This document shows, in pieces, positions 46,427-56,866 of a stretch of 64,000 nucleotides of DNA. How positions within the stretch are numbered: position 1 is the first letter of the stretch; every line of letters begins with the position of its first letter. Below the pieces are notes generated by a model, which was given only the letters and a program-made list of their open reading frames with translations, had not been told where the DNA came from and made no database searches. The DNA comes from Embiotoca jacksoni (taxonomy: Eukaryota; Chordata; Actinopteri; Embiotocidae). The stretch lies in assembly GCA_022577435.1 (NCBI GenBank), contig JAKOON010000012.1:8611412-8675411 (forward strand). Direction: 5' to 3'. Position numbers and translations under genes: made by a program.

Positions 46427-49400
46427 CGGTGTGGGTTACTTGGCATTGGAACTTTAAGATGGTGTAGCCCTACTTGCTGTATTTCCAGAGATGTCTGTGG
46501 TTTGTCATCCTTTGTGACACTTGATGTAAATTACTCGCTATTGTTTGTTTAGTTGTTTGTAGAATATTTAAAAAAATACATGTTTTTCTGTCAGGGGTTC
46601 AACAAAGGCTCCATTCCGAATTCTGTTCATTTTACTACTTAAATTGTTGTATCGCACACGTATTTCAGGGCTCTTTTTTCTAACAATTATGTGCAGAATT
46701 GAATAATTACACAATCATGGGTTGCAGTACACATGAGAGCAAGAACATTCATCATAATTTATTTTTGTTTAATGTTGAGTAGCAGCTTTTACCATGCAGT
46801 AATCCCTACCCACTTTGCTGCTCTTAACTGTGTCATGAAATGGTAATTAGCCAGACCCAAAGCCACAGCCCACCTACTTCATTGTAATCTCTGCCTGTGC
46901 CCTTAGAGCCCACTAGATCAGATATTCTCTCTCTTTAGGCGACTGTAAATCTACATGAATAAAACACAGCTCTTCTAATCCACCAGGTGTCTGCAGTGTG
47001 CTCCTGGGACTCGTCCATCCATGATTCTGTGCACCTCAACCGGGTTACGTCACCTAATGAACGCATCTACCTGATCATTAAAGCCACGGTGCAGCTCAGC
47101 CACCCTGCCTCCATGGAGCTGGTGCTCCGCAAAAGGATTGCTGTCAACATCTACAACAAACAGGTTAATACAATAATATTTAGATGTAATCAAAGGAGGT
47201 TAGTCTACAGAAAATATGAGGTTTATAACAGTGAATTGTGGTTTACTGATCAACATGGTTTGGGTTTATTTATACAGAGTTTCACTCAGAGTCTCAAGAG
47301 AAGAATGTCCCTAAAGAACACGCTTTACTCCTGTGGTGTGACTTATGAGATCGTTTCCAACATACCAAAGGCAAGACTGTGGTTCTGGTTCTATTTCTAA
47401 TGGTTGATGTTTTGTTAAGTTTGGAGTTTATCTTTATCAGCCCTTTCTAAGTTTCTTCTTTTTTTTTTCCTGTCAGGCCTCAGAGGAGCCAGAGGAGCGG
47501 GAAACCTTGGCCCTCATGGCTGCTCGTGGGGACAGCGAGGAGACTCAGGATGGAGAAACCTACATCGAGAAATACACACGAGGAGTTTTGGAAGTGGAGA
47601 ACATCCTGAGTCTGGAGAGGCTGCGACAGGTATTGTACCCAGTAATGCTCGTGACATGGAACACGATCAACTTGTAAAACAACTGAATTGTGGTTTTTAT
47701 AGTAATAAAATGTGATCCGGTGCACAGTAAAACATCCATCTATGGGGTGACATATAAAAATACTTTTTATTCTCTGCAGGCCGTGACAGTGAAGGAAGCA
47801 CTCGCTGCTAAGGGCAGACACTTAAGGAGGAGTATCAGCACACCAAATGTACAGCATGTAATTAACACATCACTCGCTGCATTACCCACTGACCGTATGG
47901 AAATAATTGTTTGACCATAAAATGATAAAGTTTCCAAAACTGACAACATCTTTTTTCTCACTCTCCAGTCTTCAGGTAGTAAAACAGACCTGACTGGCTG
48001 CGAGGATGAAGACTGTAAGGTACGTCAGATGTGGTTTAACAAATTACAGAGATTTTTTTAAATGCCTTTCAAATAATACTAATTCAACACATGTATGGAC
48101 AAAAATGTCATTATAAGACAACATTTCCCATAAACCCTGTCACTTCCTGTTTTGCGGATCTTTCCGGTCAACCGGCATGTAGTTTGATTTGATGATGATG
48201 AGAGGTTGAAGAGCTGCTGACTGTAAATGAGGAGTTAATAATAATTTGTTGTTTGGAAAGTCTTACTTTGTGCCATAATGCCTTCAGCTGAGCTTCTATT
48301 AAGTAGCTTGACTGCGGATGAATCGTGGATATTTTGCAAAATTACAAGTTCCTGTAAAAATTGTAGAGATCAACTGATTATGATATCATTATCATACTCA
48401 TGTCAAAATATTTTTTTTAGGAGACACTGCTTGTCATTATTGTTACCTTAATAGTAAAAGTTAAAAGCAATGTTTTCATCTTTTCCCACTTGGCTCCCAT
48501 GAGTGTACTTGAAGTAGTGTAAAAAAAAAAAAAGGGGTTCCACAGTATATGAAAGCCTTTTGGTTTCAAGTTTATTTAAATGTAATTAAACTGACTGAAA
48601 CTTCTTATTACTGTCTAGGACCACTGTGATTATGTGGACAACACCAACTGCAATCCCCAGGATGGCTCCCTTTGCACCACACCCATCAAAAACAAAGAGA
48701 ACCCAGGTAAACCACAGAAACAGCTGCATCCTATCCTGACTTTCTTTTGTGAGAGAAAAGTGTTTGTGTTGTAACATTATAACTGGGTTACCACTGACTG
48801 TTCCCTTACAGGCGTAGTTCCAGACAGTCCAACTTTTTTCAGCTCCAGCCCCTTCAAAGTCCTCTCCCCTCAGCCACCCAAATTCCTCAAGTCTCTGCTT
48901 CCTGTCAAAGAGGAGAACAAGGCAAAGAAAGCCCTGGAGGCCCGGCCACTGCTGGGACAAGAGGTAAGGAGTGCGGAATTAAACTAAATTTCTAAGTTTC
49001 TAAGAGTGAAATTTTCATGTCTTTGTTTTTACCATGTTGTCCCACATATCGTTGTTTTGTCAGTCCTCTGTCACTTCCAGTTTTTTTACATTTTACCATT
49101 TATCAAATCAAACATGATAAACATATCGACACTGCCAAAATTACTAATCGTCTGAAGTTGCGTGGTGACATCATCCCCTTTATTCATGTCAGTGTTGAGT
49201 GGAAAGCGCATGACTCAGAGGAGCATGACTTCAGCAGGAGACAGCCGCAGCACTTAACTTGACGTAGCTCTGCTGTCTCAGCCTCATGTCTGATTTTGTT
49301 TGCTACAGTTGGATTTTCCGGATAGTTTCTGGCTGTTCCGACCATTTCAACTAACCTTGCATATTTGTTTTCTTGAAGTGGACTAAAAGAGGTTCAGGTA

Positions 49401-52400
49401 CTTTGGTGCTATCAGGAATATTGTGGTTAGGAGGTACAACTCTTTATCTTGCAGCACAGTTGGATCAAAAGAGAGGGGAAAAGTTCTGAATGTATAAATG
49501 TAAGGGCACTTAAATAGCTGCAGTCTAGATAAAAATGTAAATATGTAGATGTTTAATGATACAAATTGCTATGTTTACTGCAGGTTATACTAGTGTCAAC
49601 ATGTTAACATGGGTAACTGAGGGTCAAGAGACCGGAAACAGATGGACCTACTGCTCATTATTGCAATAAAAAAGTTCTGTTCCTCATACTTAGGACACTT
49701 CAAGCACTGTTTTTGTGAAATATCAAACTGCATGGCACTAACTGTAACTGGCCTGCCCAGCTCCATGCATGCTGTGTGTGAGTGTGAAGTGTGTGCTGTT
49801 TGTTCTGACCCATCAGCAGAGCATGCGCTCATGTGTGGACAGCCCTGCACTGCTCCCCTCTCCCTGCCCCTGGCGCCGACCCAGGGCAGGCAGCGAGGGC
49901 CACTGCAAGCCTTCCACCTCCACCTCCACCCCCACCTCCTCTCCCACCAGCAGACAGCTCAGCCGCACTCTGCCACGCACTGCTGTAAGTGCTACACACA
50001 CCGGCATTGAGGGTTACTGTGAGAGATTTACACGTACACACACTTGCTGACACACAAGCTGCACAAGTTGTAAGTATCACACTCATAAGTGTACACGTAA
50101 ACACAATTTGCTCTGAACATTTCACATGTTTTCAACCAGAATCTGTGCTGGTGCCAGCAGTACATGAGTCATGCTATAAAATGGCAGCATTGCACTGAGA
50201 GTCAGACACCTTCTGGCATACTGTGGATTTCTTGGCAACAAATGTCATTTGTTTACAAGTTACAACAGTAGGCAAACAGCAATGAGGTTGTAGAAAGGTG
50301 AAAGATGAAATAGTTAAATGATGCTGTCTCCCTGGTTAACTGACTAGGTATTTGTGTCTGGCACAGAATCCAACACGTTGTATTGCTCCATCCAGTGCTG
50401 CTTTTTGTGATAGTTTTGTACTTGGCGTAGTACTACTGAAATTAAATCAGATACAACTATATTTGTATAGCACCTGTCAGTTGGATTAGTGTAATTAAAA
50501 GTGCTTTGCAGGCCACTGCCAAACAAATTACACCATAGAACAAATACAGAGAATCAACTGGAGACCGCTGCATATTAAAATGGTCATTAACCTGTTTGGA
50601 GCAAATTGAACAGTACAATCCGTTGTGCATTACATTGTGTTTGTCTCTTTTCTTGGTTGATTCCTCAATGAAATGCTTTGTGTCAGCAGCTCCAGCAGTG
50701 TTTGAAAAGTTGTAGCATAGTGCTGCACTGCTGTTTTTCACTCTTAATTTGATGGCTGAAGGACTCACATAAGTACATGTTAAAGCACCAAACACCTTGA
50801 GGCAAAGTTATTAAAACAAAAGCAATGTGCCAAAATATTCTTACACTATGTTCATGTTCCATCATCACTCTTTACATCATTTTCATTGTCTCCATTCTCA
50901 TTAAGAAAAGTGTTTATATTCTGCAAGCTAATGCCGTATACAGGTTATAGCTGACATCATGTCTGGTGGGATGTGTCTTTTGTCCTGCTGCTGTTGGTTT
51001 GATCAGCAGGACTCTGAAGACGAGGAGACGAACGTGGACATGAATCTGAATCTAAGTCGGGGCCCCCAGGACCAAAGCGGCTTGCGGCCTTACGTCCCAG
51101 AGGACTTTGCAAACTTTGAAATCTACAACGCCAATCTGGAGAACCAGGACGGGTTTCGCTCTGACTTGAAGGGAAACCGGTGCGGAGGAGGGAGTGGAGA
51201 CAGAGAGGTGTCCCGAAGCCCCACGGCCAGCAGTTGCACTAGTGGCTACTTTTCACACAGTGCCTCCAATGCCACCCTGTCTGACATGCCTTTCAGTACC
51301 AGTGAGAGCTCTGACCACCTCAGCTGCACCTCCAGAGATTCCCATGACCCTCCTGGCTGTCCTGCTGGAAGAGGCTGCACCCAAACCAAAGGTGTTTCTG
51401 CAGGGGGTGACACCCAGCAGCCCCCTCTTTCAGCAGGTGGGGTTCAGGATCTGCTCATCCATTCAGCCTCTTCTCCAGTTAGTATTCCTAACTGTACAGA
51501 GAAGCAGCAGTCATTCCCTCTGCCTCACAACTGTGTCCTCAGCACCAGCCAGGAGTTCACTGACTTTAAAGGGGCTGAAGACAGTATTGCGGAGGGTGAT
51601 TTAGAGCATTTTACGGAGGATTGGGAGCAAGAGGGGTTGGAGTTTTCTACAAACCAGCAGAAAGAAACAGATATCATAGAAACAATTGGCAGTGACAATC
51701 AGCTCTTCTCTGACGTCGCTGGTGTTCTCAAGACACCTAATCGTGAAAATGCAATATGCACATATCCTAATAATGAAAGCCCTGTTAGTGTAGCTGTGTT
51801 CTGCCCTGACACAACAGTCGTTTGCACTTCAGTCAGAGGGCCAATCTCCGCCACCGACAAAGTCCAAGCTCCATCCCCAGCCCTAATAACTCCCTCTGCA
51901 TCAGCCCCACCTCCAGCATCTCCATCCCTGCTCACACCCTCATCCACAGCCCTGTCCTCTGCCCCTGCTCCCCGAGCAGGAGGAGAACCTCCAATCCAGG
52001 AGCCAGCCCAGGGAGATCTGCCCCATGGCAGTCCCTGTCCCAGTCCGAACCCAAGCAGCGCCGAGCCCTCCGGGGACTCCAGCGGGGATGAGAGCACCCC
52101 TGTGGCTCAGCTTCCCGACTGGATGGCACCTGGGGAGCAGGTGTGGGTGGGGAAGAGGAGAGGAATGGTCCACTATGTAGGAGGGGTGGAGTTCGCTAAG
52201 GGGATCTGGATTGGTGTGAAACTGGACATGGCAGTGGGTGAGTCCCTTCAAAGAACTTACTGTTAGAGGAACCAAATACATATATATATACATATACATA
52301 CGTATGCTATGGGATAATGTGATGAAGGTTAAAGTAATTTAGAGATAGTGTGGTTTTCTTATAGTTTGTATCAGAGTGTGCACTAACGAACTATTTTTTT

Positions 52401-53502
52401 TAACTGTTAATGTTTCATGTATATATCATTTCTTTATTTTCTAGTAACACAAGTTTAGGGATCAGTTTGTTCTGTGTGTTTTGGTTAAAAACAAATACCA
52501 ACAGAAATATAAATAAAAACTGCCCTTATATGGTTCGGTTTTGGTGGCAGCGGGCATCTGTTTTCAACCAAACAAGCACTTAAACCCGCTGTACACTAAC
52601 GGCCCACCAAACATCAGACAGACAAAGTTAGAGTTTAAAAGCTGAAAATTAACCGTTTAAGAGATTTTATTTCTGGCTGGTCTTAGAGGAGCCCAAAAAC
52701 AGAGTTAAAGAAAGAGTGAATACTGAAATTAAATTCATCAAGTGGACACAAGTGTAATTTTTAAATGAATAGTAATGTTGATTTGCATCTGCTGGATGTA
52801 TAAACAGGTAACTTTTTGTGAATTTCTGTTCTCCAGCTCAAACTTAAAATGGGATCATCTAGTTGTGTTCACAGTTTATGGTGCCCCCAAGTGGCCAGAT
52901 ATACATGTAAATGTCCACGTGTGAGACATACAGAAGAAAGATACTTTTATTAATGTTAGTTTTGTGGTGTCTTAGTTACCAAGTGACTGACTCATGGTTC
53001 ATTACAAAATACACAGTTAACAAAAATAAGAGGTGCTGGACAGTTTCCCACTTAACCCCTTTGGTTGAGCGTCACTATTTTTGTACATTTAATATTGATA
53101 ATATTATTATAGTAATAATAGTAGTATAATTAGTTCAAAACAAAAGTCATACAATGAACAACAATACAAAATCATGTAAATTTTGCTTAACTACAGAAAA
53201 TCAACGTGCTTAATATCGTGTTCAAATAAAATTTTTACGCATACACTTTTTTTTTTCTGCGTATGAAAAATGTAAATGTGACTAATTTGACTACCAATCA
53301 TCCAGATGCCCTGAAATTCATTATGCTTGACCCTCCTATAGGTAAGCACAATGGGACTGTCCAGGGCAGAGTCTATTTCCGCTGTCCCCCCCGGCCACGG
53401 CGTGTTTGTGAAACCATCTCGTCTCACCAGAGGACCACCCTCCATGGACACAGAGCCCCAGACTCTCATCAGATAGGACCTAGAGAAGGACCACTTTTCT
53501 GA
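19564..53502 (+). CDS. kif13a: Kinesin family member 13A, with C-terminal CAP-Gly
   Basis: Thirty-nine coding exons in consistent phase: 19564-19618, 19849-19939, 31319-31331, 33300-33360, 34210-34302, 34997-35177, 36960-37047, 37622-37756, 37861-37973, 38087-38198, 38319-38531, 38635-38745, 38835-38969, 39757-39887, 40170-40256, 40340-40515, 41122-41341, 41889-42051, 42219-42362, 42449-42598, 42846-43010, 43128-43301, 43404-43555, 43642-43774, 43876-44022, 44567-44599, 45559-45658, 45776-45902, 45994-46049, 46125-46249, 46987-47163, 47278-47370, 47477-47629, 47780-47857, 47969-48019, 48619-48706, 48812-48963, 51010-52237, 53342-53502. The product is 1954 residues as written, without the two optional exons. 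It is a plus-end kinesin-3 motor; mammalian KIF13A carries endosomal and mannose-6-phosphate receptor cargo. The motor covers about 1-360, with P-loop GQTGSGKS at 102-109, switch I NEESSRSHAVF and switch II DLAGSER. Coiled coil follows, then an FHA domain (about 440-545), the conserved kinesin-3 stalk, a Ser/Pro-rich tail with SGYFSHSASNATLSDM, and a CAP-Gly from about 1866. KIF13A rather than KIF13B is favoured by close motor and stalk similarity as I recall it and by nhlrc1 and rbm24 as neighbours. The last exon carries a likely one-base frameshift. Confidence 0.93.
23470..23750 (+). repeat. Dispersed teleost repeat, forward copy
   Basis: It contains the ordered phrases 'tttggaaaatatactta', 'accactctccatgtctgt', 'aaagctacagctagctgctg' and 'actggaaacagg', which I recall as a very common teleost intronic repeat. 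It then continues into 'agattggatcagcaggaggg', which reappears in reverse orientation near 24301. Confidence 0.55.
24034..24603 (-). other. 189-codon ORF of uncertain status inside a repeat
   Basis: An open frame on the minus strand inside kif13a intron 2, beginning MNAVLFNFIYKIVVFQDIM and including VVARLDQPEGCTHAAEIG and QTLEKLAQQLSAVFGN. I recognise no domain. Upstream on the same strand (24604-24740) is a reverse copy of a dispersed fish repeat, and the LDQPEG-coding stretch matches a segment beside the forward copy at 23672. The frame is therefore more likely carried by a repeat, or open by chance, than a cellular gene. Possible splice-like sites occur (ttccag; aaacctg followed by gtgagt) but no flanking exons were found. 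Confidence 0.3.
24604..24740 (-). repeat. Dispersed teleost repeat, reverse copy
   Basis: Read on the minus strand it starts ttaaaggagtactttgacac and continues with 'gattgatctcatgtc', 'ccagcagctggttag' and 'aacagctagcctggctgag'. This is the same family as the copy at 23470, in opposite orientation. Its start 'ttaaagg' also opens the copy near 30734. Confidence 0.6.
26326..26500. repeat. Diverged copy of the 6921-7599 interspersed repeat
   Basis: It shares 'gaatgtaactaagta' and then a degraded 'cttgcactttacatgggtatttctatttgat ... ccacatttattgacaggtttagtt' series with the ptdss1 intron 1 element. It is truncated, with no matching right end seen. Confidence 0.5.
27454..27515. repeat. (AC)n microsatellite, about 30 units
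   Basis: An uninterrupted AC/CA tract of about 60 bp in kif13a intron 2, long enough to be length-variable between individuals. Confidence 0.95.
29566..29857 (+). pseudogene. PIF/Harbinger transposase relic
   Basis: At 29566 the sequence reads GAIDGNHVHIQAHP, the typical DDE-transposase block around the first catalytic Asp in Harbinger elements. After a frame change it continues SDSDYYKLNYKWTDSLFSW, then DAHYCFTIVNVGAHGGEGDD and VLFKEIGF, matching the family pattern as I recall it (Y-x-N-Y-K, then DANY-F, then VG-x-G-x-x-SDG-x-VF). Three tandem copies of 'catccaagca' at 29591-29620 account for the frame change, because one or more extra 10-bp units shift the frame. N-terminal and C-terminal parts of the transposase are not evident, so this is a dead fragment. 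Confidence 0.7.
30728..30860 (+). repeat. Third copy of the 23.5 kb dispersed repeat
   Basis: It begins ttaaaggtatagttctactt, the characteristic start of this fish repeat, and includes 'ccggcagctggtaatgctga' near its end. Middle region strongly diverged. Confidence 0.45.
31332..33299. other. kif13a: kif13a intron 3 (about 2 kb)
   Basis: No coding exon. The section 31400-31960 is GC-balanced and free of simple repeats, unlike the surrounding AT-rich intron, so it could be conserved noncoding DNA. I cannot test conservation. Confidence 0.35.
34615..34800. repeat. Dispersed teleost 'gttagcatgcta' repeat
   Basis: It contains, in order, 'tgctaatttgcaaatgttagcatgct', 'taaaccaagatggtgaacac', 'gctgatgtttgcatttagcccaaagcac' and 'gcctcatagctgcgagcctggctg'. 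I recall this order from a repeat scattered through many teleost introns and 3' UTRs. It lies in kif13a intron 5. Confidence 0.6.
35178..36959. other. kif13a: kif13a intron 6 (1.8 kb)
   Basis: No exon is supported. The stretch 35320-35800 is comparatively GC-rich and without simple repeats; its open frames lack splice context. The rest is AT-rich. Confidence 0.35.
38978..39105. repeat. Dispersed 'gtcagggaatt' repeat fragment in kif13a intron 13
   Basis: Short reiterated phrases 'caggtcagggaatttcaggg aatgtcagggaatt', then 'ttttggggggccaagtcatggaatattaggg'. I recall this pattern from a widespread fish repeat. Family not assigned. Confidence 0.45.
44567..44599 (+). CDS. kif13a: kif13a 33-nt small exon (REAEDDMDSYQ)
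   Basis: Acceptor 'tcctgccag', donor 'gtacct', both flanking phases 0. The 11 residues match an acidic DDMDSYQ segment that follows DSYQ in human KIF13A as I recall it. Part of the constitutive model here, though small phase-0 exons like this are often alternatively spliced. Confidence 0.8.
45152..45172 (+). CDS. kif13a: Candidate 21-nt microexon of kif13a (SDPPSIQ)
   Basis: A pyrimidine tract and CTAAC branch-like motif (ctctctctggttctctaacag) precede seven codons, AGT to CAG, followed by a donor gtagga. The exon preserves frame between the exons at 44599 and 45559, both phase 0. A TGC sits just upstream of the tract, as in intronic enhancers of SRRM4-dependent neural microexons. Structure is directly visible; use in transcripts is inferred. 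Confidence 0.5.
46373..46424. repeat. (GT)n microsatellite in a kif13a intron
   Basis: An uninterrupted GT tract of about 50 bp, between exons 30 and 31. Confidence 0.95.
47371..47476 (+). other. kif13a: GC-AG intron of kif13a
   Basis: The preceding exon ends CCA AAG and the intron begins gcaaga rather than gt. It ends tcctgtcag, and the joined protein SNIPK/ASEEPEERETL matches the family. No GT donor nearby keeps both frame and family sequence. The AAG|gcaag context is the usual strong form for GC donors. Confidence 0.85.
49820..49984 (+). CDS. kif13a: Candidate 165-nt cassette exon of kif13a (Ser/Pro-rich)
   Basis: An open 55-codon segment flanked by acceptor 'catcagcag' and the strong donor 'gtaagt', phase 0 on both sides, between exons ending at 48963 and starting at 51010 (both phase 0). 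It encodes SMRSCVDSPALL then a Ser/Thr/Pro-rich stretch ending LSRTLPRTA. Composition is coding-like and much more GC-rich than the surrounding intron. From memory, human KIF13A isoforms also differ by an insert at this junction. Confidence 0.55.
52131..53476 (+). other. kif13a: CAP-Gly domain split across the last two kif13a exons
   Basis: Exon 38 ends with GEQVWVGKRRGMVHYVGG and FAKGIWIGVKLDMAVG, the first half of a CAP-Gly fold. Exon 39 (from 53342) begins KHNGTVQGRVYFRC, the second half with its glycine-rich KHNG motif. CAP-Gly modules bind EEY/F tails of tubulin and EB proteins. After FRC the written sequence has seven Cs (53375-53381) and reads PPRPRRVCET. Removing one C from the reading would give PPGHGVFVKPSRL, the standard end of the domain, with a stop at 53474-53476. 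Confidence 0.85.
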
Positions 53503-55430
53503 GGAATAACAGGGACCACAGGGTGCTCCTCAGATCCAGTGGGATAACCGGAGGCCAACTTCAGTATGGCTCCCCTCCTTCCATCCCTCTGATCACTCCA
53601 CTCTCTGCGCTGATGTATTCTGTCGGAGCATATCTTACTTGTGCATTCAATGAAGGTATATCCTAATTACTGTTCACTGAAAAATCACTATGCCCATATC
53701 TGAATTTTCTCTACGGTTGTATTTTTATAGAGAACTTAAATTTTAACTGGGAGTCCTTCAGGAATATTACACGCATACATTTTCTTACATCCGTTCTGAA
53801 CATTATATATAATATTTTTGTAAGACAATGGACCCCTCCCCTCCACTCCCGCTCTGAGGCTCATAATGGAGTAATCTGGGATATGAAGATTAAGAATGTA
53901 CTACTGTTAATAAACATTGATATTTACATCAATATTATATGTCAGGGCTAACCAAAGAACTACGGTTCCATATCTGCTGTTATATGTTATTTTTCTAATG
54001 TACGTATATGGAGGTATTCACTATAAAGCAATGTGTCCAAGTAAAGCTTAGTGCCATATCTCTAGGATTAATGCCACATACCCTGAACGTAGGACAAATC
54101 TGCAACATGTTTGCCGTTATGAATGATCCTATTGATGTACTGTACCGCTGTGGAGGAAACAATCCCCATCCAGCATGAGACTGTTGCTGTTTGAGCGCTT
54201 GCACTGGAAAGGATTCTTGGAGAGTTCGCCGACTGTCTTCCATATTGGACTGATGAAATATTTGTAACTGAAGAACTGCGTGACATCGCTAAAATCTGCT
54301 GGACGAAGCAGCCAGGCTTTGTCAGAGGCCTGGGAAATACCGATGCCTTATTCCCCTGTTTGCATAAAGAGAGGCACATAAACCCAGAGACTGCTCGATG
54401 ACCTCCATGTCGAGTTCACTGAGTTCTAAACAGTAACAAACTGTAATGGACCTGAAACCTGTATGTTCGTCAGGATGCCCAGAGGTGTTCAAAACGCCAT
54501 CCTGCCTTGCTGACTGATTGAATACCTTTTTAACTGATTGTCCATCTGCGTTTTATATTTTAACTGACTGGTGTCACTCCACATGTTGAAAGGTACTCAG
54601 TTATGCAATTTTTCACATGGAAGAATGGATGAATGGGTGATGGACACGATCAGGTTAGAGCAGATGGTGCAAAACTAGTTTAGGTATGGCGAAGAGTTGT
54701 CCTATGACCTTATAATTTTATGGTGGTGAACTGTGGAACTGATTAGAAATAGTTAACTATTCAATCTGTAATTTCAAGTAAACGAAAGAAACCCAAGACC
54801 TTACTTTTAAAGAAGAGAACAAAGCTGCTCTCCCTAATAAGGAGTTGTAAATAGAAATGTATTTGAACATAGTATTTACACTATTATAATGTACAGAATT
54901 GTATTTATAATGTATCTCGACCTGTTTTAATTGGCACAAAATGTTCTAGAATAGAACATTTACAATCAGTGGCTGTGTTGACTCTTCATTTGGTTCGTTC
55001 AAGCCGACTTTGTTTATATATTTCAGTATGTTTTTGCAGTGTTGGACAATATGTTATTATGTTGGTTTATAGCCATTCAGTATAGATGGCATTCATTCAT
55101 TTTCTTGTGCTTCAAAAGGGGATCAAAACTCATTAATTTGACATTTATTTGAAATTCAAGATTTGCTATATCTGAAAAGAGGCCTAAAAATGTCCTTTAA
55201 CAGCAATGTCTGCCATGGAAAAAAAATTCCATAATTTCTTGATGTGACTGACATTTTTAAATCTCCACCGATTTTACCTTTTTTACACGGAGATTGTATT
55301 CATAGGCCATTTCAAAATTTGTTATGATAATGTAGGCACAACATGGTTGAGGTCAGTTGTTTGTGTTTTTAGTTTTCACCTTTATTTTGGTAGACAGTGT
55401 CCAAGATGTAATTTTGATTAAAAAAAATAA

Positions 55431-55461
<31 letters not shown>

Positions 55462-56866
55462 TAAAACAGCAACAGTGTAGGCCTACTTCACTTTCCTAAA
55501 ACAGAAAATCTCTTATACCCTGCAGGGAACTTAATAACAATATGTCTGCATCTGAAGTGTACAGAAATAGGGAGTTAATCAGCTAAAATTTTATTATTAG
55601 TCATTGAACAACTGTTTGGTATATTCAGCCAAAAATAACGTGCCTAAAATGATGTTGTAAGGGAGAGTGTTTTCGTAGAAAATATTCAACAGTCACCATG
55701 GTGTGTGGTGCTTTAAACTACTCTGCACAACATCAGCAAACATCTCTTCTCTGAGATGAGATGTCAGCAGTAGCGTTTGCTCCACTTTCACAGTACTGGG
55801 CAAAAATGGCTCCTGCCACTGGCAGATTATAGTATCCTGGAACTTATATGTCTGGCTGATGTAAACAACACAAACATGAAAACATGTTGTCCCCCACCCC
55901 ACCCCCCTTCACCCCCACCCCCCTCAGTAAATGATGAAAGCCCCTGCACGCTGATCTTTGACCGCCTCCTTAAATGTTTACTATTTTGACCCACTACTTG
56001 TGGTGCCAATCAGAGTAGTATCAGCAATTCAATACATTTCTATTTATATAATGCCAAATCACAACACAAGTCATTTCAGGGCAATTTACATAATAAGGTC
56101 CAGAGCTTACTTTGTAAAGTACCTGGTACAGTGGTGACAGCTGGGATTCTTTGAACAGGAATAAACTGATGAAATGTATGATCCTTCTTAGCCCTCACTG
56201 TGCCGGAGTTAATTTAACCTAAATAAACCCTTGAGGTCAACTGAGGTATATATATATATTTTTTTGCTAAATTTATTGTGAATCCTGCCAATGTGGAAGC
56301 TATTAAGCTGAATTTATATCTTTGTGCTGGAAAAATGAAATACACAGGAAATATTGACAGTAATTGAATCGTTAAATTGCAGTATACAAAAGAAGACATT
56401 ATTTATAGCAACATTTTGAGTGGGGTTAAAATCCTGTATACAGGCCAGAAAATGGCAAACATGTAAGGTAGCATTCCCAAAGTAGACATGATTTTACACT
56501 GAATGTGTGAAATGAAAAAAAAAAAAAAAATGATAGACACTCTGGAGAAGTAACTTTGCACAATAATTTGTAACTTTTCAAATCAAATAGCCTTCCGCCT
56601 GCTTTAGTCTTCTCTACACAGTGTCCCTGCCACTGTTGCAGCAGCTGTGAGACAGTAGGTAGGCTGAGGTCTGGATCTGGGTGGAGTTAAGTATCTGTGT
56701 CACTGACAACTGTGAAAGCTTCACAACAAACTAACAGGTGTCCTCCTCCTCCTTCAGACCCATAGTCGCTCACATTGCCGGGGGGCTTCCTTCCTGTCCG
56801 CGCCGCACACTCAACGCTCTTCTTTACTTTATCCGACATTTAAAACTTTGATACACAAAACGACAA
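53503..56866. other. kif13a 3' UTR and kif13a-rbm24 intergenic region
   Basis: It contains a candidate kif13a polyadenylation signal AATAAA at 53909-53914, an (ATA)n run at 55428-55462, a fragment near 56040-56100 (tatttataatgccaaatcacaacac-like) resembling a dispersed fish repeat, a short TA run at 56246-56260, and an A-run at about 56516-56530. From about 56590 the sequence leads into the rbm24 promoter and leader. No coding exon found. Confidence 0.5.
55428..55462. repeat. (ATA)n microsatellite
   Basis: An AATAAT run of about 35 bp downstream of kif13a. Confidence 0.9.

Noticed and set aside
49829..50125. Minus-strand glycine-rich open frame opposite the candidate kif13a cassette exon
   Set aside because: Gly/Val/Glu repeats come from reading Ser/Thr/Pro codon repeats in antisense.
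51699..52299. Open frames on the minus strand and in other plus frames over kif13a exon 38
   Set aside because: They are by-products of a long, Pro/Ser-rich GC-biased exon. The chosen frame is supported by the SGYFSHSASNATLSDM and CAP-Gly segments.
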